Assembly: GCA_947643295.1 (NCBI GenBank)
Contig: CANRVM010000043.1
Span: forward strand, 1-9,108
Origin: an uncultured Mycoplasmatota bacterium
GTDB lineage: Bacteria > Bacillota_I > Bacilli_A > RF39 > UBA660
DNA length: 9,108 nucleotides
Reading direction: 5' to 3'
The notes below the pieces were generated by a model, which saw only the letters and a list, made by a program, of their open reading frames with translations, did no database searches and was not told the DNA's origin. This document shows positions 1 to 7,060 of the stretch, one piece after another. A program made the translations under genes and the position numbers. Every line of letters starts with the position of its first letter. Positions within the stretch are counted from its first letter, which is position 1.

Positions 1-360
1 TGTACTTTCAGTACCAAGACAAGCCATGTAATTTATTACATGGTAGTTGACAAGAAAAGATAAAAGAGTTAAGTTTGAGTTTCTTTTTTAATAAGATTAT
101 TAATATAAAGTCTAAAAAAGAAATGATAGATGTTGTTAGAAACTACCATCTTATGAAAAGTTTTGTAGTTTACTCTGTTGTTTTGTTAAAACAGTACAAC
201 AGGTATTTCAAAGTACTTTTCAGCTTTTGTTGGTTATGATACAAAATAGTTAGAATAGGAAAAATGTTAAGAGAGTAGCGGAAAGACGACCTGATTTTTT
301 AGAAAGTAGTTAAATATGTGATAGAGGGAATGGTTGCTTTTACAACAGATTCTCTTTCTT
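1..360 (+). ncRNA. Candidate structured RNA (5' part outside window)
   Basis: No credible ORF lies here, yet inverted repeats are frequent. Perfect or nearly perfect pairings seen by eye are 2-6/10-14, 24-32/35-43, 40-48/141-149 (9 bp long range), 79-90/113-124 (12 bp, one G.U), 154-161/215-222 enclosing 175-180/197-202 and 181-184/188-191, and 323-331/349-357 (with G.U pairs) enclosing 333-336/343-346. The 40-48 arm overlaps the 24-43 hairpin, so those two cannot both form completely. I do not recognise RNase P, tmRNA, SRP, 6S, T-box or any riboswitch consensus. The first hairpin touches the window edge, so any transcript starts upstream. AT-rich DNA makes chance A-T stems common; the long, nested and mixed-base ones are the real argument. 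The + strand is assumed from the downstream genes. Confidence 0.35.
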
Positions 361-522
361 TAACATCTAGGAGTTCTTATTAGTATTATTACCTTTATTG
401 ATATCATTTATATTGTGATAAAAACACTATTTTAAAATCAAGAAAATAATAATGTATATCATAAAAGAAACAGAAAAAGATACTCTATTATATACACTTT
501 ATTTTAGAGTGAAAAATGTTCT
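361..522. other. AT-rich intergenic stretch, no gene seen
   Basis: This stretch lies between the hairpin-rich region and the terminator-like hairpin. An in-frame extension of the LysM gene is open from 452 but reads as low-complexity Y/F/K-rich sequence with no ribosome-binding site, so it is treated as non-coding. I found no convincing sigma-A promoter: the best -35 (TTGATA at 398) has no -10 at proper spacing. The 10-mer TATATACACT occurs at about 489-498 and again at 532-541. Confidence 0.4.
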
Positions 523-552
523 AAAAGCTAGTATATACACTAGTTTTTTTTT
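523..552 (+). terminator. Weak intrinsic terminator or attenuator before the LysM gene
   Basis: The stem 523-532 / 539-548 (core CTAGT/ACTAG with A-T pairs and one G.U below) has a 6-nt loop. It runs directly into nine T residues (544-552). It ends only 13 nt before the ribosome-binding site of the LysM gene, leaving no room for a promoter in between. It may therefore end the upstream RNA, attenuate the operon, or be a chance structure in AT-rich DNA. The stem is short and poor in G-C. Confidence 0.4.
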
Positions 553-565
553 CATATACTTTTAT

Positions 566-571
566 GAGGTG
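566..571 (+). promoter_or_regulatory. Ribosome-binding site that fixes the LysM gene start
   Basis: GAGGTG lies six bases before the ATG at 578. The upstream in-frame ATG at 452 has no comparable site, and the LysM fold begins right after Met-578 (residues EYTVQKGD), so 578 is preferred as the start. Confidence 0.85.
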
Positions 572-577
572 AAAAAA

Positions 578-1264
578 ATGAAAGAGTACACAGTCCAAAA
601 AGGAGATACTTTATTTGGTATTTCGAAACAATTTGGTATGAGTATAGATAGTATCAAGAAACTAAATAATTTAACATCTAATAATCTAGAGGTTGGCCAA
701 GTGTTACAAATAAGAGAAAATGGAAATCCTACTACCTATACAGTAAAAAAGGGAGATAATCTTTATGAAATTTCAAAAAGATTTCAAATTCCAGTTTCAG
801 AATTGAAGAAAATAAATAACCTTTCGAATGATTCTCTTCAAATTGGTCAAATTTTAAATTTAGTTCAAAATGATTTAGAAACAGAAGACGAAATAGTAGT
901 GATGCCGATTTATGAAAACTATACAGTAAAAAAAGGCGATGATTTATATTCAATTGCCAATAAATTTAATACATCAGTAGATCAAGTTATAAAAGATAAT
1001 AATCTAAAAAATGATTTGTTATCAATTGGCCAAGTATTAAAAGTAAAAGTAGGGGAAGAAATAATTGGTATCGAAGAATGTTTTGGAGAAGGATATGAAG
1101 AGTTAGGAAAAAGATATTTAGAACATACAGTAGTAAAAGGGGATAGTATTTATTCAATTGCAAGAAATTATAATACAACAGTAGATAATATCATAAAATT
1201 AAATAATTTGAAAAATACGAATTTAAGTTTGGGACAAGTATTAAAAATAAAGGAGATTAATTAA
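578..1264 (+). CDS. Four-LysM-domain protein without signal peptide
   Basis: This 228-aa protein consists almost wholly of LysM domains, which bind N-acetylglucosamine in peptidoglycan or related glycans. Four repeats are visible at about residues 3-46, 53-96, 114-157 and 182-225. Each starts with YTV..KGD (HTVVKGD in the last), contains NNL near the middle and ends in IGQ/LGQ-(V/I)-L-(K/N/Q). A spacer rich in acidic residues separates repeats 2 and 3, and another (about 158-181) separates 3 and 4. No hydrophobic signal peptide, membrane segment or enzymatic domain is present. An upstream in-frame extension to 452 is possible but lacks a ribosome-binding site. The stop overlaps the next start (TAATG), so the downstream gene is probably translationally coupled. 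LysM proteins lacking export signals are known among mother-cell spore-coat proteins (SafA and SpoVID types) and phage-tail proteins; which applies here is unknown. Domain call is firm, role is not. Confidence 0.92.
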   Translation: MKEYTVQKGDTLFGISKQFGMSIDSIKKLNNLTSNNLEVGQVLQIRENGNPTTYTVKKGDNLYEISKRFQIPVSELKKINNLSNDSLQIGQILNLVQNDLETEDEIVVMPIYENYTVKKGDDLYSIANKFNTSVDQVIKDNNLKNDLLSIGQVLKVKVGEEIIGIEECFGEGYEELGKRYLEHTVVKGDSIYSIARNYNTTVDNIIKLNNLKNTNLSLGQVLKIKEIN

Positions 1265-1662
1265 TGAAAAATATTACATTTGATGAATTTAAAAAATTAG
1301 ATGAATATCAAGATTTTGAAAAAGAAAATCCATCTTTTGGTCTTTTAAAGATACAAGTTTTTACTGCAGATCAAGCGATACCTCTTCCTGATGTAGAGAT
1401 ATTCGTTACAAGAGAATATGGTGATTATAACATTACTTTTTTTAAAGGAGTAACTGACTCTAGTGGAATTGTAGATAATATCCATTTACCATCTCCTGGA
1501 GGAGATTATAATATTGAAACACAAGAAATACCAAAATATGCTTTGTATGATATTTCTGCTTGTTGTGAAAGATTAAATTCAATCAAAAAATACAAGGTAG
1601 AAATATTTAGTGGTGTAAAAATTGTACAATATGTTAAGATGAATAAAGAGGGTGTCATCTAA
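1264..1662 (+). CDS. Small carboxypeptidase-regulatory-like (beta-sandwich) protein
   Basis: This 132-aa protein starts one base inside the upstream stop (TAATG), with AGGAG at 1251-1255. After a charged 25-residue lead, residues about 26-85 read as a carboxypeptidase-regulatory/Cna-B-like beta-sandwich. The signs are the GLLKIQVFTADQAIPLPDVE opening, alternating hydrophobic strands, and the typical VTDSSGIV turn that resembles the TD.nG motif of that fold, followed by a LPSPGG segment. The C-terminal half has a Cys-Cys pair (SACCERL) and ends in a basic tail. There is no signal peptide, membrane segment or catalytic motif. Such domains usually act as structural or adhesive modules. Its position between two peptidoglycan-binding proteins, with overlaps on both sides, suggests a small structural partner of the same assembly. 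The fold assignment is by pattern only. Confidence 0.75.
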   Translation: MKNITFDEFKKLDEYQDFEKENPSFGLLKIQVFTADQAIPLPDVEIFVTREYGDYNITFFKGVTDSSGIVDNIHLPSPGGDYNIETQEIPKYALYDISACCERLNSIKKYKVEIFSGVKIVQYVKMNKEGVI

Positions 1663-3023
1663 TGCCAGCACATATAAGCAGACCAGCCATACCAACCAAT
1701 ATCGTAGTCCATTTAGGAGCGCCAGATGATGCAAATGCTAAAAATATTACAGTTCCTTTTCAGGAATATATAAAAAACGTAGCTTCCAGTGAAGTTTATC
1801 CAACATGGCCACTAGATGCTATTAAAGCCAATATTTTAGCAGAAATATCCTTTGCCTTAAACAGGGTTTATAATGAATGGTATCGATCGAAAGGTTATGA
1901 TTTCGATATTACTTCTTTACCAGAATATGATCAAACCTTTATTGAAGATCGAAGTTTTTATGATGAAATTGTAAGAGAAGTAGATACAATTTTTAATAAT
2001 TATATTGTAAGAGAAGGACAAATACAACCACTTTTTGCTCAATACTGTGATGGAAAGGTTACTACTTGTCAAGGACTCTCACAATGGGGTAGTGTCACTT
2101 TAGCTCAACAAGGAAAATCTCCAACTGAAATATTAAAATACTACTATGGAGATGATATATCGATTGTTTATAATGCTCCTTTATCTGCTAATATTTTATC
2201 ATATCCAGGTTTTCCTGTTCAACTTGGAGATGCAGGAGATCGAGTATTAATTATTAAAAGACAATTAAATCGAATTAGCAATAATTATCCAGCTATTCCT
2301 AAAAATGACGAAAGTCCCTATTTTACCGTAGAAACTGAAAATAGCGTGAAAGCCTTTCAAAATATTTTTAATTTGGAGCCAAATGGAATTGTGGATAAGG
2401 GAACATGGTATAAGATTAAATATATATACAATAGTGTAAAACAAATATCTGATCTCTATTCAGAAGGTATTTCTGAAGAAGAAGTCGAACAGTTATATGC
2501 AAATGAATTGAAATATTTAGATCAAGGAATTTATATCAGACTTTTGCATTATTTATTACGATCTCTTGCTTTTTTTGATGAAGAAATTCCTTTCCTTGGA
2601 ACTACTGGTAATTCTGTTTTTGATGAGAATACAGTTAAAATGGTATTAGCATTCCAAAAGAAATATGGACTTCCTGCAACAGGAGTAGTAGATCGCTATA
2701 CTTGGGGAAAATTAGTTGATGCTTATAATGAATTAATAAAAAATATTCCTGCAAAATATTTAAACTATGAAGATGAATTTTATGGAGGAAGAATTTTATC
2801 GGTAGGGATTAGTGGAGAGGATGTACGTAGACTTCAAAGATTTCTTCTAAAGATTTGTAGAGAAAAAAGAAATATTCCAGGAGTTAGAGTAACTGGGACA
2901 TTTGATGAATTAACTGAAAGTTCAGTGAAAAAATTGCAACAAATTTTAGAATTACCAGTAAATGGTTTTGTTGGAGCAGTCGCTTGGAATCAAATCGTAG
3001 ATTATGCAAATCGTAGTGAATAG
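1662..3023 (+). CDS. Compact SpoIID/LytB-like domain with three peptidoglycan-binding domains
   Basis: This 453-aa protein overlaps the upstream stop by one base (TAATG), with an AGAGGGTG ribosome-binding site just before. Residues about 28-165 resemble the SpoIID/LytB domain, a lytic transglycosylase that acts on stem-peptide-free glycan in sporulation. The block around VASSEVYPTWPLDAIKANIL matches its (S/A)EMP.SWPLEALKAQA region, with Glu44 at the catalytic-acid position. LSQWGS...Q-G-.S..EILKYYYG (139-163) matches the C-terminal signature. The intervening part is much shorter than in classical SpoIID. Three peptidoglycan-binding type 1 repeats follow at about 186-257, 287-353 and 379-447, each with AFQ/LQQ...LP.(N/T)G.V....W. 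No signal peptide or membrane segment is seen. Two stop codons (TAG TAG) end the gene. It is probably a wall hydrolase or wall-anchored protein; catalytic activity is uncertain because part of the fold is missing. Confidence 0.85.
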   Translation: MPAHISRPAIPTNIVVHLGAPDDANAKNITVPFQEYIKNVASSEVYPTWPLDAIKANILAEISFALNRVYNEWYRSKGYDFDITSLPEYDQTFIEDRSFYDEIVREVDTIFNNYIVREGQIQPLFAQYCDGKVTTCQGLSQWGSVTLAQQGKSPTEILKYYYGDDISIVYNAPLSANILSYPGFPVQLGDAGDRVLIIKRQLNRISNNYPAIPKNDESPYFTVETENSVKAFQNIFNLEPNGIVDKGTWYKIKYIYNSVKQISDLYSEGISEEEVEQLYANELKYLDQGIYIRLLHYLLRSLAFFDEEIPFLGTTGNSVFDENTVKMVLAFQKKYGLPATGVVDRYTWGKLVDAYNELIKNIPAKYLNYEDEFYGGRILSVGISGEDVRRLQRFLLKICREKRNIPGVRVTGTFDELTESSVKKLQQILELPVNGFVGAVAWNQIVDYANRSE

Positions 3024-3261
3024 TAGTAAATTAGCTTATAAAGAAATATTATAAAATAACAATGGATTGAGTAAAAAAGAGAAATTTAACAGGAATTAAT
3101 AAAAAATGAATAATATTTTTAAAAATAGTGGAATATTAAGATAGATGAACATCTTTTGAAAAGTATGTATGATAATTGATATATAGATAAGAGATTATTT
3201 GATATAAAAAAAGCGAATACTTCATAATAAAATAATAGTTTAGTTGAATGGAAAAATAAAA

Positions 3262-3288
3262 CTAGCACTCCATCTTGACAATTGCTAA
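3262..3288. promoter_or_regulatory. CIRCE-like HrcA operator upstream of clpB
   Basis: The left half CTAGCACTC (3262-3270), a 9-base spacer and the right half AATTGCTAA (3280-3288) reproduce the CIRCE layout TTAGCACTC-N9-GAGTGCTAA. They match 8 of 9 and 7 of 9 positions. The element overlaps the -35 box at 3275-3280, a normal position for an HrcA-repressed heat-shock gene. HrcA is not in the window. Confidence 0.8.
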
Positions 3289-3302
3289 TTTTAGAGTATA
3301 AT
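3275..3302 (+). promoter_or_regulatory. Sigma-A promoter of clpB
   Basis: A perfect TTGACA (3275-3280) and a perfect TATAAT (3297-3302) are separated by 16 bases. The expected start is near 3309, giving a very short leader before the clpB ribosome-binding site. Overlap with the CIRCE-like element suggests heat-inducible expression. The rest of the 300-base gap from 3024 holds no ORF, terminator or structure I could support. Confidence 0.85.
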
Positions 3303-3310
3303 ACATAACA

Positions 3311-3317
3311 AGAGGTG
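3311..3317 (+). promoter_or_regulatory. Ribosome-binding site that fixes the clpB start
   Basis: AGAGGTG is followed by six bases and the ATG at 3324. An in-frame GTG at 3315 lies inside this site and so is an unlikely start; it would add only three residues. Confidence 0.8.
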
Positions 3318-3323
3318 ATAACT

Positions 3324-5444
3324 ATGTATGGTTATAAGGAAGATGAAAAAGAGGAAAATGTTTTAGAGAAATATGGTCGTAATATTACACAAGATGCGAA
3401 AAATGGGAAAATTGATCCCGTTATTGGAAGAGATGAAGAAATAAGGGGAATTACTCGAATCCTTTCAAGAAAAACAAAAAACAATCCCGTATTAATTGGA
3501 GAGCCAGGTGTGGGAAAAACAGCCATTGTAGAAGGACTTGCTCTTCGAATAGAAAAGGGAGATGTACCGACCAGTTTAAAAAATAAAACCATATGGGAGC
3601 TTGATTTAGCCTCACTAATTGCTGGAGCTAAGTTTCGTGGTGAATTTGAGGAAAGATTAAAAAAAGTATTAAAAGAAGTAAAAAGAAGTGATGGAGAAAT
3701 CATTATGTTTATTGATGAAATCCATACAATTGTTGGAACAGGAAATGCCGATGGAGCAATGGATGTATCCAATATTTTGAAGCCAATGTTAGCTCGTGGA
3801 GAAATTCATGTAATTGGTGCTACTACTTTAAATGAATACCGTATGTACATTGAAAAAGATGGTGCCCTAGAGAGAAGATTTCAAAAAATAAAAGTATCGG
3901 AACCAACCGTAGAAGATACGATAACAATACTTCGAGGTTTAAAAGAAAGATTTGAAATTCATCACGGTGTATCCATTCAAGATAAAGCTTTAATTTCTGC
4001 AGCAACGTTATCCAATCGCTATATTACGGATCGTTATTTACCAGATAAAGCTATCGATTTAGTAGATGAAGCATGCGCAACGATTAGAGTTCAAATGGAT
4101 TCGGTTCCAACAGAACTTGATAAATTAACAAGAGAAATTATGAAACTTCAAATTGAAGAAGAAGCAATCAAAAAAGAAAAAGATGAAATGTCTCTGAAGC
4201 GAAAAGCACAAATTCAGGATGAATTAGAACAATTAAAGGGGAAAGAAAAGCAGTTAAAAGATGCCTGGGAGGAAGAAAAAAATAGAAATTCAGAAATAAA
4301 AGAATTAAAGAAAGAATTAGAGGCAAAACGTTTCGAACTAGAACAAGCAGAAAATAATTATGATTTAGAAAATGCAGCTATTTTAAAACATGGTACGATT
4401 CCAAAATTAGAAAAAGAACTTGCAGAAAAGAGAAATCTAAGTAATCATAAGATTTTAAGTGATACCGTAAATCAAGATTCGATTGCTAGTGTTATCTCTA
4501 AATGGACGAATATTCCCATTTCCAAATTAATGAGTAGTGAAAAAGAAAAATTACTTCATTTAGAAGAGAATATGAAACAGTTTGTAGTAGGACAAGATTC
4601 TGCGATAAAATTGGTTTCCGATGCGATTATGAAAAGTCGTAGTGGTATCAAAGATCCGAATCGTCCTATTGGTTCCTTTTTATTCCTAGGACCAACAGGA
4701 GTTGGTAAAACAGAAATTGCGAAAACGCTTGCATATTTTCTATTTGATGATAAAACACATATGATTCGTATTGATATGAGTGAATACATGGAGAAGTTTT
4801 CGGTATCCAGATTAATTGGTTCCCCTCCTGGATATGTAGGTTATGAAGAAGGTGGACAGTTAACGGAGGCAGTAAGAAGAAATCCTTATAGTATTGTCTT
4901 ATTTGATGAAGTAGAAAAAGCTCATCCAGAAGTTTTAAATTTACTATTACAAATACTAGATGATGGAAGAATAACTGATTCGAATGGTCGTACAGTAGAT
5001 TTTAAAAATACGATTATTATTATGACATCCAATATTGGAAGTAATCATATTTTAGAAGGAAATAGCCATTTAGTAGAAAACGAATTAAAAAATTATTTAC
5101 GCCCAGAATTATTAAATCGTATTGACGAAATTATCGTCTTTAATGCCTTGGAAAAAGAACAAATTAATAAGATACTAGATAAGATTATTTCAGAAATAGA
5201 GGAAAGATTAAAACATCTTTGTATCCATATTAAATTAACAGATAGTGCAAGAAGTGAATTAATTGAGGAAGGTTTTGATAAGTGTTTTGGTGCGAGACCA
5301 TTAAAAAGAGTGGTGAGTAGAGTGTTAGAATCTTCTCTTGCCAAAATGATTATTTCATCTGAAATCAAAGAAAAAGATACCGTAATTTTAGATTATCAAA
5401 ACGAAGAATTTTCAATTCGAAAAGCGAACAAAGATAAAATGTAA
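3324..5444 (+). CDS. clpB: ClpB-type disaggregase lacking the N-terminal domain
   Basis: This 706-aa AAA+ protein unfolds aggregated proteins in the cytoplasm with the DnaK system. The first AAA+ domain has Walker A GEPGVGKT (59-66), a pore-loop segment [13 protein letters not shown] (100-112, Phe in place of the common Tyr) and Walker B IIMFIDE (126-132). A long coiled-coil middle domain spans about 266-375. The second AAA+ domain has Walker A GPTGVGKT (456-463), the GYVGYEEGG pore loop, Walker B IVLFDE ending at 529, and the C-terminal GARPLKRVV sensor segment. The middle domain has the length expected of ClpB and no IGF/LGF-type ClpP-binding loop is visible, so ClpB is preferred over ClpC. 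The usual 140-150-residue N-domain is absent: the protein starts in the linker just before the first AAA+ domain, as in mycoplasma ClpB. An upstream CIRCE-like operator implies HrcA control, and a terminator follows. Confidence 0.93.
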   Translation: MYGYKEDEKEENVLEKYGRNITQDAKNGKIDPVIGRDEEIRGITRILSRKTKNNPVLIGEPGVGKTAIVEGLALRIEKGDVPTSLKNKTIWELDLASLIAGAKFRGEFEERLKKVLKEVKRSDGEIIMFIDEIHTIVGTGNADGAMDVSNILKPMLARGEIHVIGATTLNEYRMYIEKDGALERRFQKIKVSEPTVEDTITILRGLKERFEIHHGVSIQDKALISAATLSNRYITDRYLPDKAIDLVDEACATIRVQMDSVPTELDKLTREIMKLQIEEEAIKKEKDEMSLKRKAQIQDELEQLKGKEKQLKDAWEEEKNRNSEIKELKKELEAKRFELEQAENNYDLENAAILKHGTIPKLEKELAEKRNLSNHKILSDTVNQDSIASVISKWTNIPISKLMSSEKEKLLHLEENMKQFVVGQDSAIKLVSDAIMKSRSGIKDPNRPIGSFLFLGPTGVGKTEIAKTLAYFLFDDKTHMIRIDMSEYMEKFSVSRLIGSPPGYVGYEEGGQLTEAVRRNPYSIVLFDEVEKAHPEVLNLLLQILDDGRITDSNGRTVDFKNTIIIMTSNIGSNHILEGNSHLVENELKNYLRPELLNRIDEIIVFNALEKEQINKILDKIISEIEERLKHLCIHIKLTDSARSELIEEGFDKCFGARPLKRVVSRVLESSLAKMIISSEIKEKDTVILDYQNEEFSIRKANKDKM

Positions 5445-5455
5445 GTATTTTATAC

Positions 5456-5486
5456 AAGATTAATTTTTTAAAAATTAGTCTTTTTT
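5456..5486 (+). terminator. Intrinsic terminator of clpB
   Basis: The inverted repeat 5456-5468 / 5470-5482 (13 complementary positions, one G.U, innermost pairs open to form the loop) runs into a T-run at 5481-5486. It lies 11 bases after the clpB stop. Confidence 0.8.
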
Positions 5487-5487
5487 G

Positions 5488-5516
5488 TTGTGCAAAAAAA
5501 ACTTTTGTGATATTAT
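5488..5516 (+). promoter_or_regulatory. Sigma-A promoter of the acidic coiled-coil gene
   Basis: TTGTGC (5488-5493) and TATTAT (5511-5516) are separated by exactly 17 bases. The promoter immediately follows the clpB terminator, so the next gene is an independent unit with a leader of about 25 bases. Confidence 0.65.
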
Positions 5517-5548
5517 ACCATTATAGAATAAAATAGGTGGTGTTTGTT

Positions 5549-6604
5549 ATGGAGATAAAAAAGGGCATTTCTCAGATGTCTGAATATCCTAATATGGAAA
5601 TCAATTATGTAGTACCTTCTGATGGGAAAATGTATTATGTACTAAAAGATGGAGAATTAAAAAATGGCGCCATCATTGCAACACTTGATCCAAAAAGAGC
5701 AGTAGATGAAAATGTGTTATGTGATAGTATTGGAGTATTTAAAGAGGATGGTTCTGTACTAATTGATTTTAATAAAAAAGATATTAAAAAAATAACAGAT
5801 GAATTGTTATTAGTAGAAAGTGCAAGTCCTATCTCAAATGAAGTGATAAACGCTCAAGCTAGTAGAAATGATGTAACGGTTAACAGCACATTGAAAGAAA
5901 ATCAAGTTTCTATTGTAGATATGATGATGAAAGAAATGGGAATTACTGGTTCTATGATATTCTCTGATCCTTTTGAAGAAGCAAATGTTTATAAGATTGA
6001 TAGCTACAATAATAAGGTGGGAATCGATTGTAGTTTTATTGGAAAAAGTGATAAAGAATTATTTTTTCATACGAACGATATAAATACGCAAAGTACTAAA
6101 ATAAATTATACAGAAGTAGATAATGTAGTACAAGATAATGAACTACCTACTATAGATAGTATGTCTGTTATGAATAATGAAATAGAAAGTATGGACCAAA
6201 ATGAATTGAAGTTGGATATCAGTAGTGATATATTAGATGGTTTCCAAAAGTCAGAAGAGGAAAAATCGCAAGCAGAGGAATTAATAGATGATGTTAATAA
6301 CAAGATGGAAAGTACAAATGAAATTACGGAAGAGAAACAGAATGCAGAGCTTATGAATGTAGACAATACACTAACTGTGGAAGATTCTGCTGTTAGCGAG
6401 AATAAAGATCAAGTTTTAGATAATGCGATTACTGTCATGAAAAAAATGATAGGAGAAACTAACAAATTGAACGAGAAAATAGAGAAGTTAGAAAAGGAAT
6501 TGGAGGAGAAGAACAAACTGTTAGAGGCTCAAGAATCCAAAAAGAACGAATTAAATTCTTTATTAACAGAAGCAAATGAAGTATTAGAAAATATTGATGA
6601 ATAG
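5549..6604 (+). CDS. Unrecognised acidic protein with C-terminal coiled coil
   Basis: I do not recognise this 351-aa protein. The start is the ATG at 5549, six bases after AGGTGGTG (5535-5542); in-frame GTG codons at 5537 and 5540 lie inside that site and are rejected. Residues about 1-90 look like a compact mixed alpha/beta domain (YVVPSDGKMYYVLKDGEL, then an IGVFKEDGSVLIDF strand-turn-strand). Residues about 100-285 are acidic, rich in N, D, E and S, and probably largely disordered. Residues about 287-350 form a strongly predicted-looking coiled coil of K/E/L heptads (KLNEKIEKLEKELEEKNKLL). There is no signal peptide, membrane span, nucleotide-binding motif or metal site. It sits alone between its own promoter and terminator. 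A cytoplasmic scaffold or partner-binding role would fit the layout but is only a guess. The coding call itself is secure. Confidence 0.85.
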   Translation: MEIKKGISQMSEYPNMEINYVVPSDGKMYYVLKDGELKNGAIIATLDPKRAVDENVLCDSIGVFKEDGSVLIDFNKKDIKKITDELLLVESASPISNEVINAQASRNDVTVNSTLKENQVSIVDMMMKEMGITGSMIFSDPFEEANVYKIDSYNNKVGIDCSFIGKSDKELFFHTNDINTQSTKINYTEVDNVVQDNELPTIDSMSVMNNEIESMDQNELKLDISSDILDGFQKSEEEKSQAEELIDDVNNKMESTNEITEEKQNAELMNVDNTLTVEDSAVSENKDQVLDNAITVMKKMIGETNKLNEKIEKLEKELEEKNKLLEAQESKKNELNSLLTEANEVLENIDE

Positions 6605-6611
6605 ATAAAAT

Positions 6612-6636
6612 AAGGAGTAGGAAATTACTCCTTTTT
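6612..6636 (+). terminator. Intrinsic terminator after the acidic coiled-coil gene
   Basis: The stem 6612-6620 / 6625-6633 (AAGGAGTA pairing with TACTCCTT plus one G.U) is capped by a GAAA loop and merges into a T-run at 6632-6636. It starts eight bases after the stop codon. Confidence 0.9.
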
Positions 6637-6704
6637 CTATGGTTAAAATATCCTAATGAAAAATTAGAAAGTATCATATAATAGGTTGTAAGAGTCAGTT
6701 TTTA

Positions 6705-6733
6705 TTGACATTTTAGACGATTTTTGGTATAAT
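6705..6733 (+). promoter_or_regulatory. Consensus extended -10 sigma-A promoter
   Basis: A perfect TTGACA (6705-6710), a 17-base spacer and a perfect TATAAT (6728-6733) preceded by TGG, which forms a TGn extended -10. It should be a strong constitutive promoter for the two genes downstream. The expected start is near 6740. Confidence 0.92.
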
Positions 6734-6767
6734 TAGTAACGTTTGTGATAAGGGAGTAGAAAGTCAT

Positions 6768-7031
6768 ATGAAAGAACATATCAAAGATGCTATTAGAGAG
6801 TTAGATTTTAAAAGAAATAGTTTACAAAAGTGTGGAAATAATATATTACTAACAAATTATGAGATTAGTGTATTAAATAAATATAAAATTAATTATAAAA
6901 ATTGTTCAAGTTTAAAAGATGTTATCTTTTTGATAGAACAGAGTTTAGAAGAATATGATGAATTAGATGATTTAGAGGAAATATCACAAACAATAGCGGA
7001 AAGAGATTACTATATGAATATGAATAAATAA
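6768..7031 (+). CDS. Small conserved-looking protein of unknown function
   Basis: This 87-aa protein has AGGGAG at 6751-6756, a rather long 11 bases before the ATG. I do not recognise the family. It looks alpha-helical: a basic N-terminal helix (MKEHIKDAIRELDFKRNSL), a central segment with N/Y/I-rich character (LTNYEISVLNKYKINYKNC), and a very acidic C-terminal helix (EQSLEEYDELDDLEEIS). Two cysteines (near 22 and 46) are not in a metal-binding pattern. There is no signal peptide or membrane span. It is the first gene of an operon, with only 29 bases to the alarmone synthetase gene and a shared strong promoter. This suggests a related or at least co-expressed role, possibly a regulator or partner, which the sequence does not prove. 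Confidence 0.8.
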   Translation: MKEHIKDAIRELDFKRNSLQKCGNNILLTNYEISVLNKYKINYKNCSSLKDVIFLIEQSLEEYDELDDLEEISQTIAERDYYMNMNK

Positions 7032-7060
7032 TAAAGAATAAAAAGGGGTTTGGAGAAGAA

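Noticed and set aside
1..450. RNase P RNA, tmRNA, SRP RNA, 6S RNA, T-box, or a CRISPR array or tracrRNA
   Set aside because: No conserved core motif of these families was seen, and there are no regularly spaced direct repeats.
489..561. Sporulation sigma-factor promoters (sigma-E/K-like ATACACT or CATATACTT)
   Set aside because: No matching -35 at correct spacing was found. The copy at 553 would start transcription inside the ribosome-binding site.
452..577. N-terminal extension of the LysM protein from the ATG at 452 (42 extra residues, with a hydrophobic stretch that might mimic a signal peptide)
   Set aside because: It has no ribosome-binding site, crosses the terminator-like hairpin (the T-run gives the Phe-rich stretch), and a strong GAGGTG serves the ATG at 578 where the LysM fold begins.
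3024..3260. Short ORFs and a terminator after the SpoIID-like gene
   Set aside because: The longest start-led frames I saw are about a dozen codons without ribosome-binding sites. The TTATAA inverted repeat (near 3037-3055) has no T-run.
3324..5444. Calling this gene clpC
   Set aside because: A full-length coiled-coil middle domain, the absence of a visible ClpP-binding IGF/LGF loop in the second AAA+ domain and the CIRCE-like operator all favour ClpB.
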